Below, piece after piece: positions 38,691-47,338 of a DNA stretch of 64,000 nucleotides (its first letter is position 1; every line of letters starts with the position of its first letter). The translations under genes and the position numbers were made by a program. The stretch comes from Lentibacillus populi. Lineage in GTDB: Bacteria > Bacillota > Bacilli > Bacillales > Amphibacillaceae. The DNA lies in assembly GCA_014642895.1 (NCBI GenBank), contig BMJD01000002.1, forward strand, positions 1 to 64,000, given 5' to 3'. The notes under the pieces are model-generated. The model was not told where the DNA came from and made no database searches. It worked only from the letters and a program-made list of their open reading frames with translations.

Positions 38691-39482
38691 ATGAAGATGA
38701 TAAATACCGATGATCAAATAAATGCCGGTATAAAAGCAATTGAATACATGAAAAAACATATTGATAAAGAAATCACATCGAAGGATTTGGCCGGTTTTGC
38801 CGGCTATAGCCCTTACCATTTTTCAAGAGTTTTTAAAGAAGTTACGGGTGTTTCTCCCCGTTACTATTTGTCAGCATTACGTATAGAAACAGGTAAAGAA
38901 ATTCTTGTAAACGCTTCCTATTCCTCTGTATTAAAAACAATCTTAGCTGTAGGGTTTAGGAGTTTTGGGACTTTTAGTACTCGGTTCAAACAATTTGTTG
39001 GATTGTCGCCGAAACAATTTCAGATAAGTACGAATCATTTACATCAATTTATTAACCAATATCAATACCGGGATAAGTGTGCACAAAAACAGATGAATCC
39101 ACCATTCATCACGATCCATCTTGAAGTTCCCGTTGATTTTAAAGGGATTATTTTTGTCGGACTATTTCCCCGACCAATACCAGATCAAAAACCTGTATTA
39201 GGTAAAGCATTAATGTCCAATCAAACAAACTGCGTGTTATCAAAAATTCCACCTGGAACTTATTACGCATTAGCTGCTGCATTTCCTATCAGTTTGAATC
39301 CAAAAGAATATTTTTTGTTGGATAGGGCGTTGCGTGGTAAATTTGAAAACCCGATTGAAATAACATCCGATACAAGAGAGGAACTCCAGATAAAGTTACG
39401 ACAACCATTGCCATTTGATCCGCCTATTCTTGTTAATTTACCCAAGCTATTATTTGATCAGGAAAAGAATAAAGCAAACTAG
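38691..39482 (+). CDS. AraC-family transcriptional regulator
   Basis: The 263-residue protein has its DNA-binding domain at the N-terminus (about residues 8-107), with two helix-turn-helix units: DLAGFAGYSPYHFSRVFKEV and the region around ILAVGFRSFGTFSTRFKQ. The C-terminal part is an effector-like domain with no clear motif. The start is uncertain among ATGs at 38691 and 38697 and a TTG at 38688. It follows the ABC gene in the same direction and could regulate the peptide cluster or the small enzymes downstream. Confidence 0.82.
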   Translation: MKMINTDDQINAGIKAIEYMKKHIDKEITSKDLAGFAGYSPYHFSRVFKEVTGVSPRYYLSALRIETGKEILVNASYSSVLKTILAVGFRSFGTFSTRFKQFVGLSPKQFQISTNHLHQFINQYQYRDKCAQKQMNPPFITIHLEVPVDFKGIIFVGLFPRPIPDQKPVLGKALMSNQTNCVLSKIPPGTYYALAAAFPISLNPKEYFLLDRALRGKFENPIEITSDTREELQIKLRQPLPFDPPILVNLPKLLFDQEKNKAN

Positions 39483-39544
39483 AAGAAATTTTTCAGATTC
39501 TCTTTTGTTACATTTATAGTATGAAAACAAAGGAGGAATTTGCT

Positions 39545-39904
39545 GTGCTTAATGAAGTATGTGTGCTTACAGTTAAAGTGGACAATATACGGGCTGCCGT
39601 CGATTTCTACACAAATGTATTGGACTTTGCTGTTTCAGAGGAATACGGAGAAAAAATTGTAAGTCTGGTACATAATGAGATACCGATTGTGTTGGAGGAG
39701 GTAAAGACAAAAACCACTAGCGCAGAACAAGGTGTTTTGCTGGGTATTCGTTCAGAGGATCTGGATAAAGATTTAGAACAATTGAAGGCAAAAGGAGTGA
39801 AGCTGCTTTTTGATGAACCTGAAGCATGTCCTCCTGGGAGGTATATTGTAATAGAAGATCCAGCTGGAAACCAAATTGAGCTTGTAGAGTTTTGTAACGG
39901 ATAG
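39545..39904 (+). CDS. VOC family protein (glyoxalase/bleomycin resistance fold)
   Basis: The 119-residue protein has the vicinal-oxygen-chelate repeat pattern: VKVDNIRAAVDFYTNVLDF near the start and PPGRYIVIEDPAGNQIELVE at the end, with the metal-ligand Glu in IELVE. The frame opens at an ATG at 39521, but AGGAGG at 39531-39536 lies 8 bases before GTG 39545, which I take as the start. Substrate unknown. Confidence 0.85.
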   Translation: MLNEVCVLTVKVDNIRAAVDFYTNVLDFAVSEEYGEKIVSLVHNEIPIVLEEVKTKTTSAEQGVLLGIRSEDLDKDLEQLKAKGVKLLFDEPEACPPGRYIVIEDPAGNQIELVEFCNG

Positions 39905-39948
39905 AAGGTTTTTAACGGAAGGAGAATGGTGAAAATGCACTGATAAAG

Positions 39949-39984
39949 TGTGTTACTATTAGTTGATAAATAATGTGGAATCGC
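39949..39984. repeat. Short dispersed repeat, copy 1
   Basis: The block GTGTGTTACTATTAGTT and the following AT-rich bases closely match 45827-45860. Both copies lie just after an accessory gene's stop codon in this island. Confidence 0.5.
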
Positions 39985-40095
39985 GGCTTGATTTTTTCTT
40001 TGACAGCAAATAATATGTTTGTATTTGAACTATATAAACCTCTCCATAAATGACAAGATAAATTAAAAAATTAATTATGTTAGGAGGAGATTTTT

Positions 40096-40584
40096 TTGTC
40101 TGCTACGTCTGAAAATAAAATTCTCTCAAAAGAGTGTGTAATTAATGCACCTTTGTCATTAACTTGGTATGCATGGACGAAATCTGACCGTGTTTCACAA
40201 TGGTTTGCTGGAGAAGCCAATGTTGATCCAATGGTGGGAGGGGCATATGAATTATATTTTGAACCAGGTAATACTACTGGAATGAACACAAAGGGCTGTA
40301 AAATAGAAAAAATCGTTCCTAATCAAGAGTTGAATTTCACATGGAAGGGACCAGATCAATTTAAAAATTTCATGAACCAAGGAGATTTGACACTGGTTAA
40401 AGTGAAATTTGAAAAAATCGGTGAAAATACAACAAAAGTTGAAGTAAATCATGTCGGTTGGAAAAATGATAAGAATTGGGATGAGGCTATTAAATGGCAT
40501 GAAATGGCTTGGTCAGGTGTCCTCAATAGCTTAAAATCTGCCTTAGAAAAAGGCGAAGGGAATTTATGTTGTCAACCTGAATAA
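40096..40584 (+). CDS. SRPBCC/AHSA1 domain protein
   Basis: The 162-residue protein belongs to the activator-of-Hsp90-like START superfamily: INAPLSLTWYAWTKSDRVSQW at the start, WFAGEANVDPMVGGAYEL, and EMAWSGVLNSLKSALEKG at the C-terminus. The fold makes a hydrophobic ligand pocket; the ligand is unknown. The start is TTG with a TAGGAGGAGA ribosome site. Confidence 0.85.
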   Translation: MSATSENKILSKECVINAPLSLTWYAWTKSDRVSQWFAGEANVDPMVGGAYELYFEPGNTTGMNTKGCKIEKIVPNQELNFTWKGPDQFKNFMNQGDLTLVKVKFEKIGENTTKVEVNHVGWKNDKNWDEAIKWHEMAWSGVLNSLKSALEKGEGNLCCQPE

Positions 40585-41019
40585 AAAATCTATTTACAAA
40601 ACATTACAGATTTTCAACAATCGGGAGCCATTTAATAGAACAACATAAAGTAGTAAATGATCAAACTTTTTGTAAAAACAAACTTTAAACTGCAGGAAAA
40701 GGATCCATTTTGATCAATCTTTGTTCGAAACGGATTCTTTTAATTTTGATGGGATTTTGCATTCTCCTTAAAATCAATAATGAATACTCAATTTGTTGAT
40801 TAGCTTTATTATTTCTTCATCGTCAACGGGTCAATGTATACTAGCACATGCTGAGAGTCTTATGGCAATCGTTACGATGGCCATCCCCTTACTGTAGGAC
40901 GATTGTTTAACTGTTGAGTGAAATAAAATTGGGTAAACTTAAAGAAGTCGTAACTTTTAAAATAAAGTTGTATGCTATTAAGCAACAGGGCCATGAATCC
41001 TTAAGGAGGTGAGTGAGGG
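40585..41019. other. Gene-poor spacer with an ABC-transporter relic
   Basis: No supported gene is found in 435 bases. The only recognisable item is the short ABC-transporter-like relic at 40862-40897, listed separately. The rest is AT-rich with many stops in all frames. Confidence 0.5.
40862..40897 (+). pseudogene. Relic of an ABC transporter N-terminus
   Basis: The 36 bases read MAIVTMAIPLL then stop, against MAIITMAIPLLL near the start of the ABC gene at 37043. Most of the differences are at third codon positions, which implies a shared coding past rather than chance. Only this fragment remains. Confidence 0.4.
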
Positions 41020-41730
41020 GTGTCAGAAGTTATTCATTGCATCGTAGAGTATAACGAGGACGGATATTTAATTTTTGTAGGGAATTACCCTGGGGCATAT
41101 GTTAGAGGAAAGACAAAAGAAGAGGCTTTGAGGAAAATGCCCGATGAGATACAATCCTATTTTATGTGGGCGCGCGGAAGAAACACAAATCTTAGCCTGT
41201 CTGTCAAAGTCATGCAGGAAAAGAAGTCAGAATTGCAAATCAGTGATGCGGATTCAGATGTTTTATTTGAAAGTGAAAAAGATCCTCTGTCGAGAGAAGA
41301 ATATTTCGATTTGAAATCGCTTGCTTTAAAATCTGCGAAGGATTTTAAAACATTATATGACTCCATTCCGGATAAGGATATCACGAATAGGAAACCACGT
41401 AAAACTTTTCACGGCAGAGTACCTTTGACTGCGAATGAAATACTAACGCATACAAATAATGTGACGAGTTATTACATTAGAGAAATAGGAACATTGGTTG
41501 AAAATAATCCGGATATTTATGAAAATCGCCTTGTTGGTTTAAAATGTGTGGAAACATTACCAAATTATCTAGAAAATCAGATCTTCAAGGGAAGTTATGA
41601 TGAACTTTGGACGTTAAGAAAGGTCATGCGTCGTTTTATTTGGCATGATCGCATCCATGCAAAAGCTATGTATCGTATGGGAGTAGCTATTTGGGGAAAA
41701 GATGTCATTGCGAATCCTTATTTCTTTTGA
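41020..41730 (+). CDS. HicB-like domain fused to a DinB-like domain
   Basis: The 236-residue protein begins with a HicB-type fold (residues 1-70: IVEYNEDGYLIFVGNYPGAY, then TKEEALRKMPDEI). From about residue 85 it continues as a DinB-like four-helix bundle, with a histidine in LTHTNN and a HxxxH pair in WHDRIHAKAM that fit the family's metal site. No HicA toxin gene is adjacent. DinB-like proteins include thiol transferases, but the activity here is unknown. The start is GTG behind AAGGAGGTGA. Confidence 0.75.
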   Translation: MSEVIHCIVEYNEDGYLIFVGNYPGAYVRGKTKEEALRKMPDEIQSYFMWARGRNTNLSLSVKVMQEKKSELQISDADSDVLFESEKDPLSREEYFDLKSLALKSAKDFKTLYDSIPDKDITNRKPRKTFHGRVPLTANEILTHTNNVTSYYIREIGTLVENNPDIYENRLVGLKCVETLPNYLENQIFKGSYDELWTLRKVMRRFIWHDRIHAKAMYRMGVAIWGKDVIANPYFF

Positions 41731-42221
41731 TCTTTCCCTTTTAGGCAAGTTTGTGGAAAATCGTAACCGAATTCCTTCGCTAAAGATAAGGCGCTTTTAT
41801 CTTTCAAAATCCTTAACATCGTAAATCTGCACTTTCCTGACGTTACCCATTGATAGATGCATTAGCAATAAGTGGTGAACCCAGTGGTAGCCGTTGGTAA
41901 AAAACATGCTAGAAGTGGTACATTCTTATTTCTGTAATCATATAGGCTGAAAGAAGAAAAATCAGGGAGATGCCTATGTTAACGGCTAAAATAATGTGAA
42001 TATTCTTATGCGTACAGGTCGATTAGATGCTGCAAAAGAAATATTGGATATTCAATGGGATGGTATAGCTGAAAATGAATATTGGATTACCATTCCAGAA
42101 GAGTTTAATATCACATTAGTGCAGAGAATGAATATGCTGTTGATGTTCTTATGTACAGGCCGGTATAACAACACAAGAATGGGTAAGAGGTTACGTTAGC
42201 GACTAGGTCAAATGAAGATCC
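41731..42221. other. Decayed stretch, no intact gene
   Basis: A 67-codon frame at 41996-42199 contains GRLDAAKEILDIQWDGIAENE and reads like protein for about 40 residues before losing sense. It has no ribosome site and is probably a fragment of an unknown gene. The rest shows nothing. Confidence 0.4.
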
Positions 42222-42345
42222 GAAATCAGTTAAGTTAGCAAATAAAGTAATCGAGGATTATCAACCAGAACTGGTGAAGATATGATAAACGCTCTAAAGG
42301 ACATAGTTGAACCCGATGCCCCCAAACGTGTTCAGTTAGAATAAC
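42215..42345 (+). pseudogene. Possible IS256/Mutator-type transposase relic
   Basis: One frame reads KLANKVIEDYQPELV and, after a one-base shift, another reads EDMINALKDIVEP. Together they resemble the N-terminal part of IS256-family transposases (YQP then EDMQNALKDI pattern). The fragment is broken and lacks the catalytic region, and similarity fades afterwards. No terminal inverted repeats are evident. Confidence 0.33.
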
Positions 42346-42384
42346 TGTTTGTTCTGCTAATAGATTTACATCAGGTTCCTTTCT

Positions 42385-42537
42385 TTATTCCTGCCTTGCA
42401 CTATATTCTTCAATCAAACGGGTAATATCAGTAAGTGTATAAACGTTTGCGACGATATCAACAATAAAATCCTGCTCCTTGATAACATCCATTGTCCACG
42501 TATGGCCATTTAGTTTTAAACAACCTTTTCCAAGTTG
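42385..42537 (-). pseudogene. 3' fragment of an unrecognised gene
   Basis: On the minus strand an open stretch of about 50 codons ends in TAA at 42385. It includes LKLNGHTWTMDVIKEQDF and LTDITRLIEEYSARQE, which look like real protein, but it has no start. It abuts the acetyltransferase relic, so the 5' part was probably lost by rearrangement. Confidence 0.4.
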
Positions 42538-42544
42538 TACGCGG

Positions 42545-42692
42545 ATCAATACACGCTGCGTTTACCGGCTATTTTTTAGATAAAACCCATAATGCAGAGA
42601 TACACTACGGAAGCAGTCTAATTACTCGTGAACTATGCGTTTGCTGCGCTTAAGATGCACCGAATCGAGGCTGGAGTTATGCCGCGTAACAA
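42545..42692 (+). pseudogene. Relic of a GNAT acetyltransferase gene
   Basis: This stretch aligns along its length with 45525-45672 of the intact acetyltransferase gene; a block of more than 50 bases around AACTATGCGTTTGCT is nearly identical. It has lost both ends and several bases, and contains stops. It is a decayed paralogue. Confidence 0.75.
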
Positions 42693-42881
42693 TAATAGAG
42701 AATAAGGAAAAACACTTCATTATTAAAGTGGGACGCAGCAACTTGGAAATAAGGGAAGCGGAAATAAATATGAAACACTTATTTTATTGAGGCAAAAGTA
42801 GAGATATTTGAAACTTTCTGTTTGCGAGGACGTAGATTTATACAGAGTCATAGATTGAAAGATCAATAAGGAGGGCTTTTG

Positions 42882-44639
42882 TTGAAAAATTTAATAGGAA
42901 ACGGGTTTCTGATATTAGGGTTGGTACTACTTACCCTTAGTATGCCAACGACTGCATTAGGAAGTGAAGCGGTTTCTCAGCCAAGTCATTCAGCAACCAA
43001 GCTGGTAGGTGCTGATTTGGTCGGTCCCAATCTACTAAACAATATAGGTAAGAACAGTATAAACTCGTCTGGGAATGATCAGGTCATTGATACCAGTGAA
43101 TATAAAAATCACTTCATACAGAATGCGATTCAATTTATTCGGAACATGCAATCGGGCGACTATTATCATGCCTTGAAATTAACTTCCAGTGATTTACAGA
43201 AAAGGATTACGGAACAGTGGCTGGAAATCTACTGGAATACTTATTTGCAGCAAATCAATTCGGGTTCATTCATTGGTTTTAGTTCGGCCAAGGTGAAGGG
43301 ATCCAATGAGGTACATACAAATGTTGAGCTTGGCCTAAAGTTTGAACAAGCCACGGTTCCAATGATCATCAGGCTTGACCCGTCAGGAAACGTAGATGAT
43401 TTACTTGCGACTGTACAAATAGGTGAGGTTGCAGAGGATCCTGCATATAGTGATCCGGATGCCTTCACAGAAAAGGAAGTGGTGGTTGGAAAAGGAACAT
43501 TTGCCCTGCCTGGGACACTATCTATTCCTAAAGGAGAGGGGCCCTTTCCGGTAGTGGTTCTCGTTCAGGGTTCAGGTGCATCCGATCGTGACGAACGGGC
43601 ATATGCATTAAAGCCATTTCGTGATTTGGCACACGGTCTTGCCTCAAAAGGGATTGCCGTTTTACGTTATAATAAACGCACTTTCGAACATACATTGAAA
43701 ACAACAGCAGACCCCAATCACACTGTGGATAAAGAAACAACCGATGATGCCATGCTTGCGACTCATTTGCTCGAAAAGCAGCAAAAAATAGACGATGATC
43801 AAATTTTCATTCTAGGTCATAGCCAAGGAGGGATGATGGTTCCGCAAATCATCAATAAAGACAAAAGAAATAACATCGAAGGAGCGATCGTCATGGCAGG
43901 GCCTGCAAGAACGATCCAGGATGTGGTTCTCGATCAACTGGATTATCTACATTCCCTTGGTCAGATGCCGCTTGAACTATATGAGTTTATGAAAGGGCAA
44001 TATGAACTGTTAAATGATCCTGATTTCACCGGGGAAAATCCTCCCGAGGATTTTCAACTGGGTCAGCCCATGTTTTGGGATTCGATAAATGATATTAAAG
44101 CTGCTGAGATGGCAAGGGAACAAACCAAACCGCTGCTGATTATTCAGGGTGAAGAGGATTACCAGGTACAAGCAGACATGGAAATTCCCATTTGGAAAAA
44201 AGAACTCTCCCATCGCAACAATGTAGAATATCGGCTTTATCCAAAGCTCAACCACTTTTTTACGGAAGGTGAAGAGGGAATGAGCGCCCCGGAAGAATAT
44301 TTTATCCCGGAGAACATTCCTGAATATGTTATTCGGGATATAGCGGAGTGGGTAAAATTCAATCCACAGCAATTAACCAGTGCAGCTGATATGAAGACGC
44401 TTGTTGAACGGTTTGAAGCAGAAGGAGAATTTACCAACCACGGTGCCGCCCGTGCCTTAAAGGTTCACCTGTCCGCCGTTAGCCAATTTGAAGAACAAGG
44501 ATCAGCGGAAAAGGTTGTCAAGCACATGAAAGGATTTATACTTCTGCTTAATCATCAGAAAAAAGCGGATTTGATATCCCAGAAAGCTTATAACGCCCTG
44601 AAGTCGGATGCGAATCAATTGATAAAGAAATGGCAATAA
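42882..44639 (+). CDS. Secreted alpha/beta hydrolase with DUF3887-like and FIMAH domains
   Basis: The 585-residue protein has a signal peptide ending near TTALGSEA. A DUF3887-like domain (about residues 70-180) precedes an alpha/beta hydrolase with the nucleophile in GHSQGG, an acidic residue in IIQGEEDYQVQ and a histidine in LNHFF. The C-terminal 85 residues fit the FIMAH domain (VERFEAEGEFTNHGAARAL, KHMKGFILLLNHQ), found in many extracellular Gram-positive enzymes. It is probably exported and hydrolyses an ester or peptide. Two tandem TTG codons could start it; AAGGAGGG favours the second. Confidence 0.85.
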   Translation: MKNLIGNGFLILGLVLLTLSMPTTALGSEAVSQPSHSATKLVGADLVGPNLLNNIGKNSINSSGNDQVIDTSEYKNHFIQNAIQFIRNMQSGDYYHALKLTSSDLQKRITEQWLEIYWNTYLQQINSGSFIGFSSAKVKGSNEVHTNVELGLKFEQATVPMIIRLDPSGNVDDLLATVQIGEVAEDPAYSDPDAFTEKEVVVGKGTFALPGTLSIPKGEGPFPVVVLVQGSGASDRDERAYALKPFRDLAHGLASKGIAVLRYNKRTFEHTLKTTADPNHTVDKETTDDAMLATHLLEKQQKIDDDQIFILGHSQGGMMVPQIINKDKRNNIEGAIVMAGPARTIQDVVLDQLDYLHSLGQMPLELYEFMKGQYELLNDPDFTGENPPEDFQLGQPMFWDSINDIKAAEMAREQTKPLLIIQGEEDYQVQADMEIPIWKKELSHRNNVEYRLYPKLNHFFTEGEEGMSAPEEYFIPENIPEYVIRDIAEWVKFNPQQLTSAADMKTLVERFEAEGEFTNHGAARALKVHLSAVSQFEEQGSAEKVVKHMKGFILLLNHQKKADLISQKAYNALKSDANQLIKKWQ

Positions 44640-44680
44640 AATCTATAAACGGGTAACAGAAACCTTTTAGAAGTGGAGCG

Positions 44681-44706
44681 AAAAGCCTTTTTATGCGGCT
44701 TTTTAG
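44681..44706 (+). terminator. Terminator after the secreted hydrolase gene
   Basis: Stem AAAAGCC / GGCTTTT with a T-rich tail, 42 bases past the stop codon. Confidence 0.7.
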
Positions 44707-44980
44707 AGGCAGCAAAAAAATGAAACTGTATGAGAAAAAGCAGATAAAGAAGCTAAGGGACAGGTTCTAAGCTAAAAGATTTATGAGGTAGCAAAGGGAC
44801 TTTTATTAGCTGCTTCTAAATTGCACAGTAGTATTATCTTAAATTTTACTATCAATTTTATCTCAGATCTAATAGATGCTAGTATTATTGTTCCAATTCT
44901 GACGAGCGTGGTAGCCTTTGTCATCATCTATTTAGACTATTATGTAATACGTACAATAAAATTGTGAATAAAAAAAGAAA

Positions 44981-45010
44981 CGTCTCTCGAATGATCGGGA
45001 GACGCTTTCT
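44981..45010. terminator. Hairpin of terminator type
   Basis: The stem CGTCTCTCGA / TCGGGAGACG has a four-base loop; an A-run precedes it and CTTTCT follows. It closes the hydrophobic frame ending at 44967. Confidence 0.6.
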
Positions 45011-45256
45011 AGATTCTTCCTTATTTTCAATAATCGTCTGAGTCCATTAATATCCATCTTTCATAAATCTAACACCAATTTTGCAGATCAATCTTCTAAT
45101 ACGATCGGGCGTGATTGTGGAGTAAAGGATGCGCTTTTTTTAATTGAGGATGTCTTTAACCGGATACAATTCTCAGATAAAAAATAGTGTTTTTAAAGGA
45201 ATTGAAAGTAGTTTAACGAATTTATAAGTATGTAAGAATTTACCGGAGGGATTATT

Positions 45257-45796
45257 ATCAAAGGAAATCATATTTATCTAAAAGAATTGGTCACAGAGGA
45301 TGCGGAATCATTACTTCAATTACAACTAGACAACAGAACATTTTTCGAGAAATTTTCAACGGAACGGGACAGTGATTTTTACACAATTGAAGCACAAGTC
45401 AAACGAATACAAGCGTATAAGGAGAATAGAGATCAAGATAGTGATTATAATTTTGGGATTTTTAAAAATGATGATAATCGGTTAGTTGGAACAATCAATC
45501 TTTTCCAAGTGACGCGCGGCTCAGTACAAGCTGCATTTATCGGCTACTTTTTAGATCAAGCACATAATGGTAAAGGTTATACCACAGAAGCTGTGCAATT
45601 ACTTGTGAACTATGCGTTTGCTACGCTTAAGCTGCATCGAATTGAGGCTGGAGTGATGCCACATAACATTGGGTCTATCCGGGTACTGGAGAAATCGGGT
45701 TTTCACAAAGAAGGAATTGCGAAAAAGAATGTGAAGATCAATGGGAGATGGGAGGATCATCAGGTATTGGCTATTATTAATCCGTTAGACGAATAA
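45257..45796 (+). CDS. RimJ/RimL-type GNAT acetyltransferase
   Basis: The GNAT protein of about 179 residues has the acetyl-CoA binding region GYFLDQAHNGKGYTTEAVQLL and the C-terminal block LHRIEAGVMPHNIGSIRVLEKSGF, typical of ribosomal-protein or small-substrate N-acetyltransferases. The N-terminal family pattern (I-K-G-N-H-I-Y-L-K-E-L) begins upstream of the first ATG/GTG/TTG codon (TTG 45287). A good GGAGGG site at 45245-45250 points instead to ATT 45254 or ATC 45257, so translation may use a rare start codon. A decayed copy lies at 42545-42692. Confidence 0.8.
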   Translation: MKGNHIYLKELVTEDAESLLQLQLDNRTFFEKFSTERDSDFYTIEAQVKRIQAYKENRDQDSDYNFGIFKNDDNRLVGTINLFQVTRGSVQAAFIGYFLDQAHNGKGYTTEAVQLLVNYAFATLKLHRIEAGVMPHNIGSIRVLEKSGFHKEGIAKKNVKINGRWEDHQVLAIINPLDE

Positions 45797-46075
45797 ATAC
45801 AGATTTGAAAGGGACTTACGTGTTAGTGTGTTACTACTAGTTAAAAATGATATGAAACGTACTTATAACGCTTAAACAGCGTAATCTTGTCCCTTTCCTT
45901 ATCCTAGGTCACCAACATTTGGATGCCATAGTTTGCTTAATTGGCTGGTTCTTCTGCTCATACGGATCATGGAAATAGGATGAAGAGGGCAGGATAAAAT
46001 ATATATTGGAAGCAAGTAGCCATCGCGATAGGATAGCACTTACTATTATGGTCCTTATGATAGTTCAAAAAAATT
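45797..46075. other. Intergenic spacer with short repeats
   Basis: No gene is supported. It holds the second copy of a short dispersed repeat (45827-45860) and an inverted pair AAAGGGAC (45808-45815) / GTCCCTTT (about 45888-45895) enclosing about 70 bases, which looks like the ends of a small inverted-repeat element. Confidence 0.4.
45827..45860. repeat. Short dispersed repeat, copy 2
   Basis: GTGTGTTACTACTAGTT and following bases match the copy at 39949-39984. Confidence 0.5.
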
Positions 46076-46099
46076 GGGACATGGAACCTGTCCCTTTTT
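46071..46099 (-). terminator. Terminator of the DUF3231 gene
   Basis: On the minus strand GGGACAGGTTCCATGTCCC forms a 6-bp stem followed by a run of T. Confidence 0.75.
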
Positions 46100-47123
46100 A
46101 GTCTCGCTTTTTCGCCAAATCATTTCGATCAGCTGCCTTTGGTGGTTGTTCCATCCAGCCATTGTCAATCGCAATATTAGCACCATCCTCAACATATAGT
46201 GCGACATCCTTTAAAAACTTCGCATACATTCCGCCAATATCACGTCTTCCGTTGAGTGATGCTGCATTAGCATAGGATCTGATTTTCATGGAAAACATGT
46301 CTATTTTATGCGTAATCATTAATTTATCTGAAAAAGGCGCGACAGTAGTAGTACTTACAAGGTCATCGAGTAATGTCGGAGATGGCAAATTATTCTTGTG
46401 CAGCTGCTGCGCAGAGGTTTCTATATGTCTGTTGGAAAGCTCCTTACCTCTTAAAAGGAATTTCTTAACTTGTTCATCTTTGGCAACTTGACTAAATCCG
46501 ATTAATAGTGCCTTGCTAGCTATATTATTTTCAATGTTATCGTAAAGATGGGCGATTTCCAGAGCATGAAGTGAACGAACATTTCCAAAAAAGCCATTTA
46601 AATAATCTTGTTTTTTGATAAAATCAATCTGGTCTGGAACAGGGATTGATGGAGGAATTGGTAAAAAGCCTTTCTTTAATAGTACATCATTAACCTCTTT
46701 TATAAGGTCTGCGGTGGAATCAAAGGCATTAATAAAGAATTCTCTAATATCGTTTCTTATCATAATAGGTATAGCAATCGCATAAATGCTCATACCGGAT
46801 TTACTCGTATATTTTAAATAATGCAGATAAAATTCGTCGGAAAAAAGCCTGGGAGCATCCAAATTCACGTCGTCTTCTGTTAGACCAATTGGTACAGGGA
46901 AGTTTGCTCGAGTAAATATTGCTGCAACCTTTTCAAGCAGCGTCTCACTCAGGTTCAGTGCGTTTTCTATCACCTTTTCGATATCCTTATCCTCAACATG
47001 TTGAAGATAATAACGAAGAACACACTTGGCCATGGTATTTCCTTGATAAACTACCCACAATTTACCCATTTCCGTTGATGTTAAATTTTCATATGTGCTG
47101 TTTGATTTAATTTCTGGTTTCAT
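46098..47123 (-). CDS. DUF3231 family protein
   Basis: The 341-residue protein consists of two similar helical halves, each with a histidine-containing pattern, as in the Bacillus DUF3231 (ferritin-like) family. Segments such as AHLYDNIENNIASKALLIGF and MGGMYAKFLKDVAL-like IGGMYAKFLKDVALYVEDGA are typical. The frame opens 51 bases earlier, but GAGGAGG fits the ATG at 47123 (MKPEIKSNSTYENL). The function is unknown. It is transcribed toward the acetyltransferase gene. Confidence 0.8.
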   Translation of the reverse strand: MKPEIKSNSTYENLTSTEMGKLWVVYQGNTMAKCVLRYYLQHVEDKDIEKVIENALNLSETLLEKVAAIFTRANFPVPIGLTEDDVNLDAPRLFSDEFYLHYLKYTSKSGMSIYAIAIPIMIRNDIREFFINAFDSTADLIKEVNDVLLKKGFLPIPPSIPVPDQIDFIKKQDYLNGFFGNVRSLHALEIAHLYDNIENNIASKALLIGFSQVAKDEQVKKFLLRGKELSNRHIETSAQQLHKNNLPSPTLLDDLVSTTTVAPFSDKLMITHKIDMFSMKIRSYANAASLNGRRDIGGMYAKFLKDVALYVEDGANIAIDNGWMEQPPKAADRNDLAKKRD

Positions 47124-47243
47124 GATAATTATCCTCCTCATATAGGATAAACTTAGGTTTATCCGTTTTGACAAATTTTATCCATATTAGAATATAATTA
47201 GCGGAGGTAGTCATTAGGAATAATCTTATGAAAGACATAAAAA

Positions 47244-47270
47244 AGCATCACTTATTCATGCAAGTGATGC
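47244..47270 (-). terminator. Terminator downstream of the DUF1128 gene
   Basis: On the minus strand GCATCACTT pairs with AAGTGATGC across an 8-base loop and is followed by a T-run. Confidence 0.75.
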
Positions 47271-47338
47271 ACTGCTAATTATTTATGAGTCTAATAGAAA
47301 CAAATTCCAGTCTTCTTTTACATTACATTCTCATTTGT

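Larger units (their letters stand above)
44640..45256. other. Gene-poor spacer with terminator hairpins
   Basis: About 600 bases hold two hairpins (44681-44704 and 44981-45008) and a hydrophobic 48-codon frame from a TTG at 44821 to 44967 (SIIVPILTSVVAFVIIYLDY). That frame has no ribosome site and probably represents a membrane-protein fragment. Nothing else is seen. Confidence 0.45.

Noticed and set aside
41020..41240. HicA-HicB toxin-antitoxin pair
   Set aside because: Only the HicB-like domain is seen, fused to a different domain; no HicA-like gene on either side.
44821..44967. Hydrophobic 48-codon frame that could be a small membrane protein
   Set aside because: No ribosome site and no start beyond a TTG in an open run that begins right after a stop; more likely a fragment.
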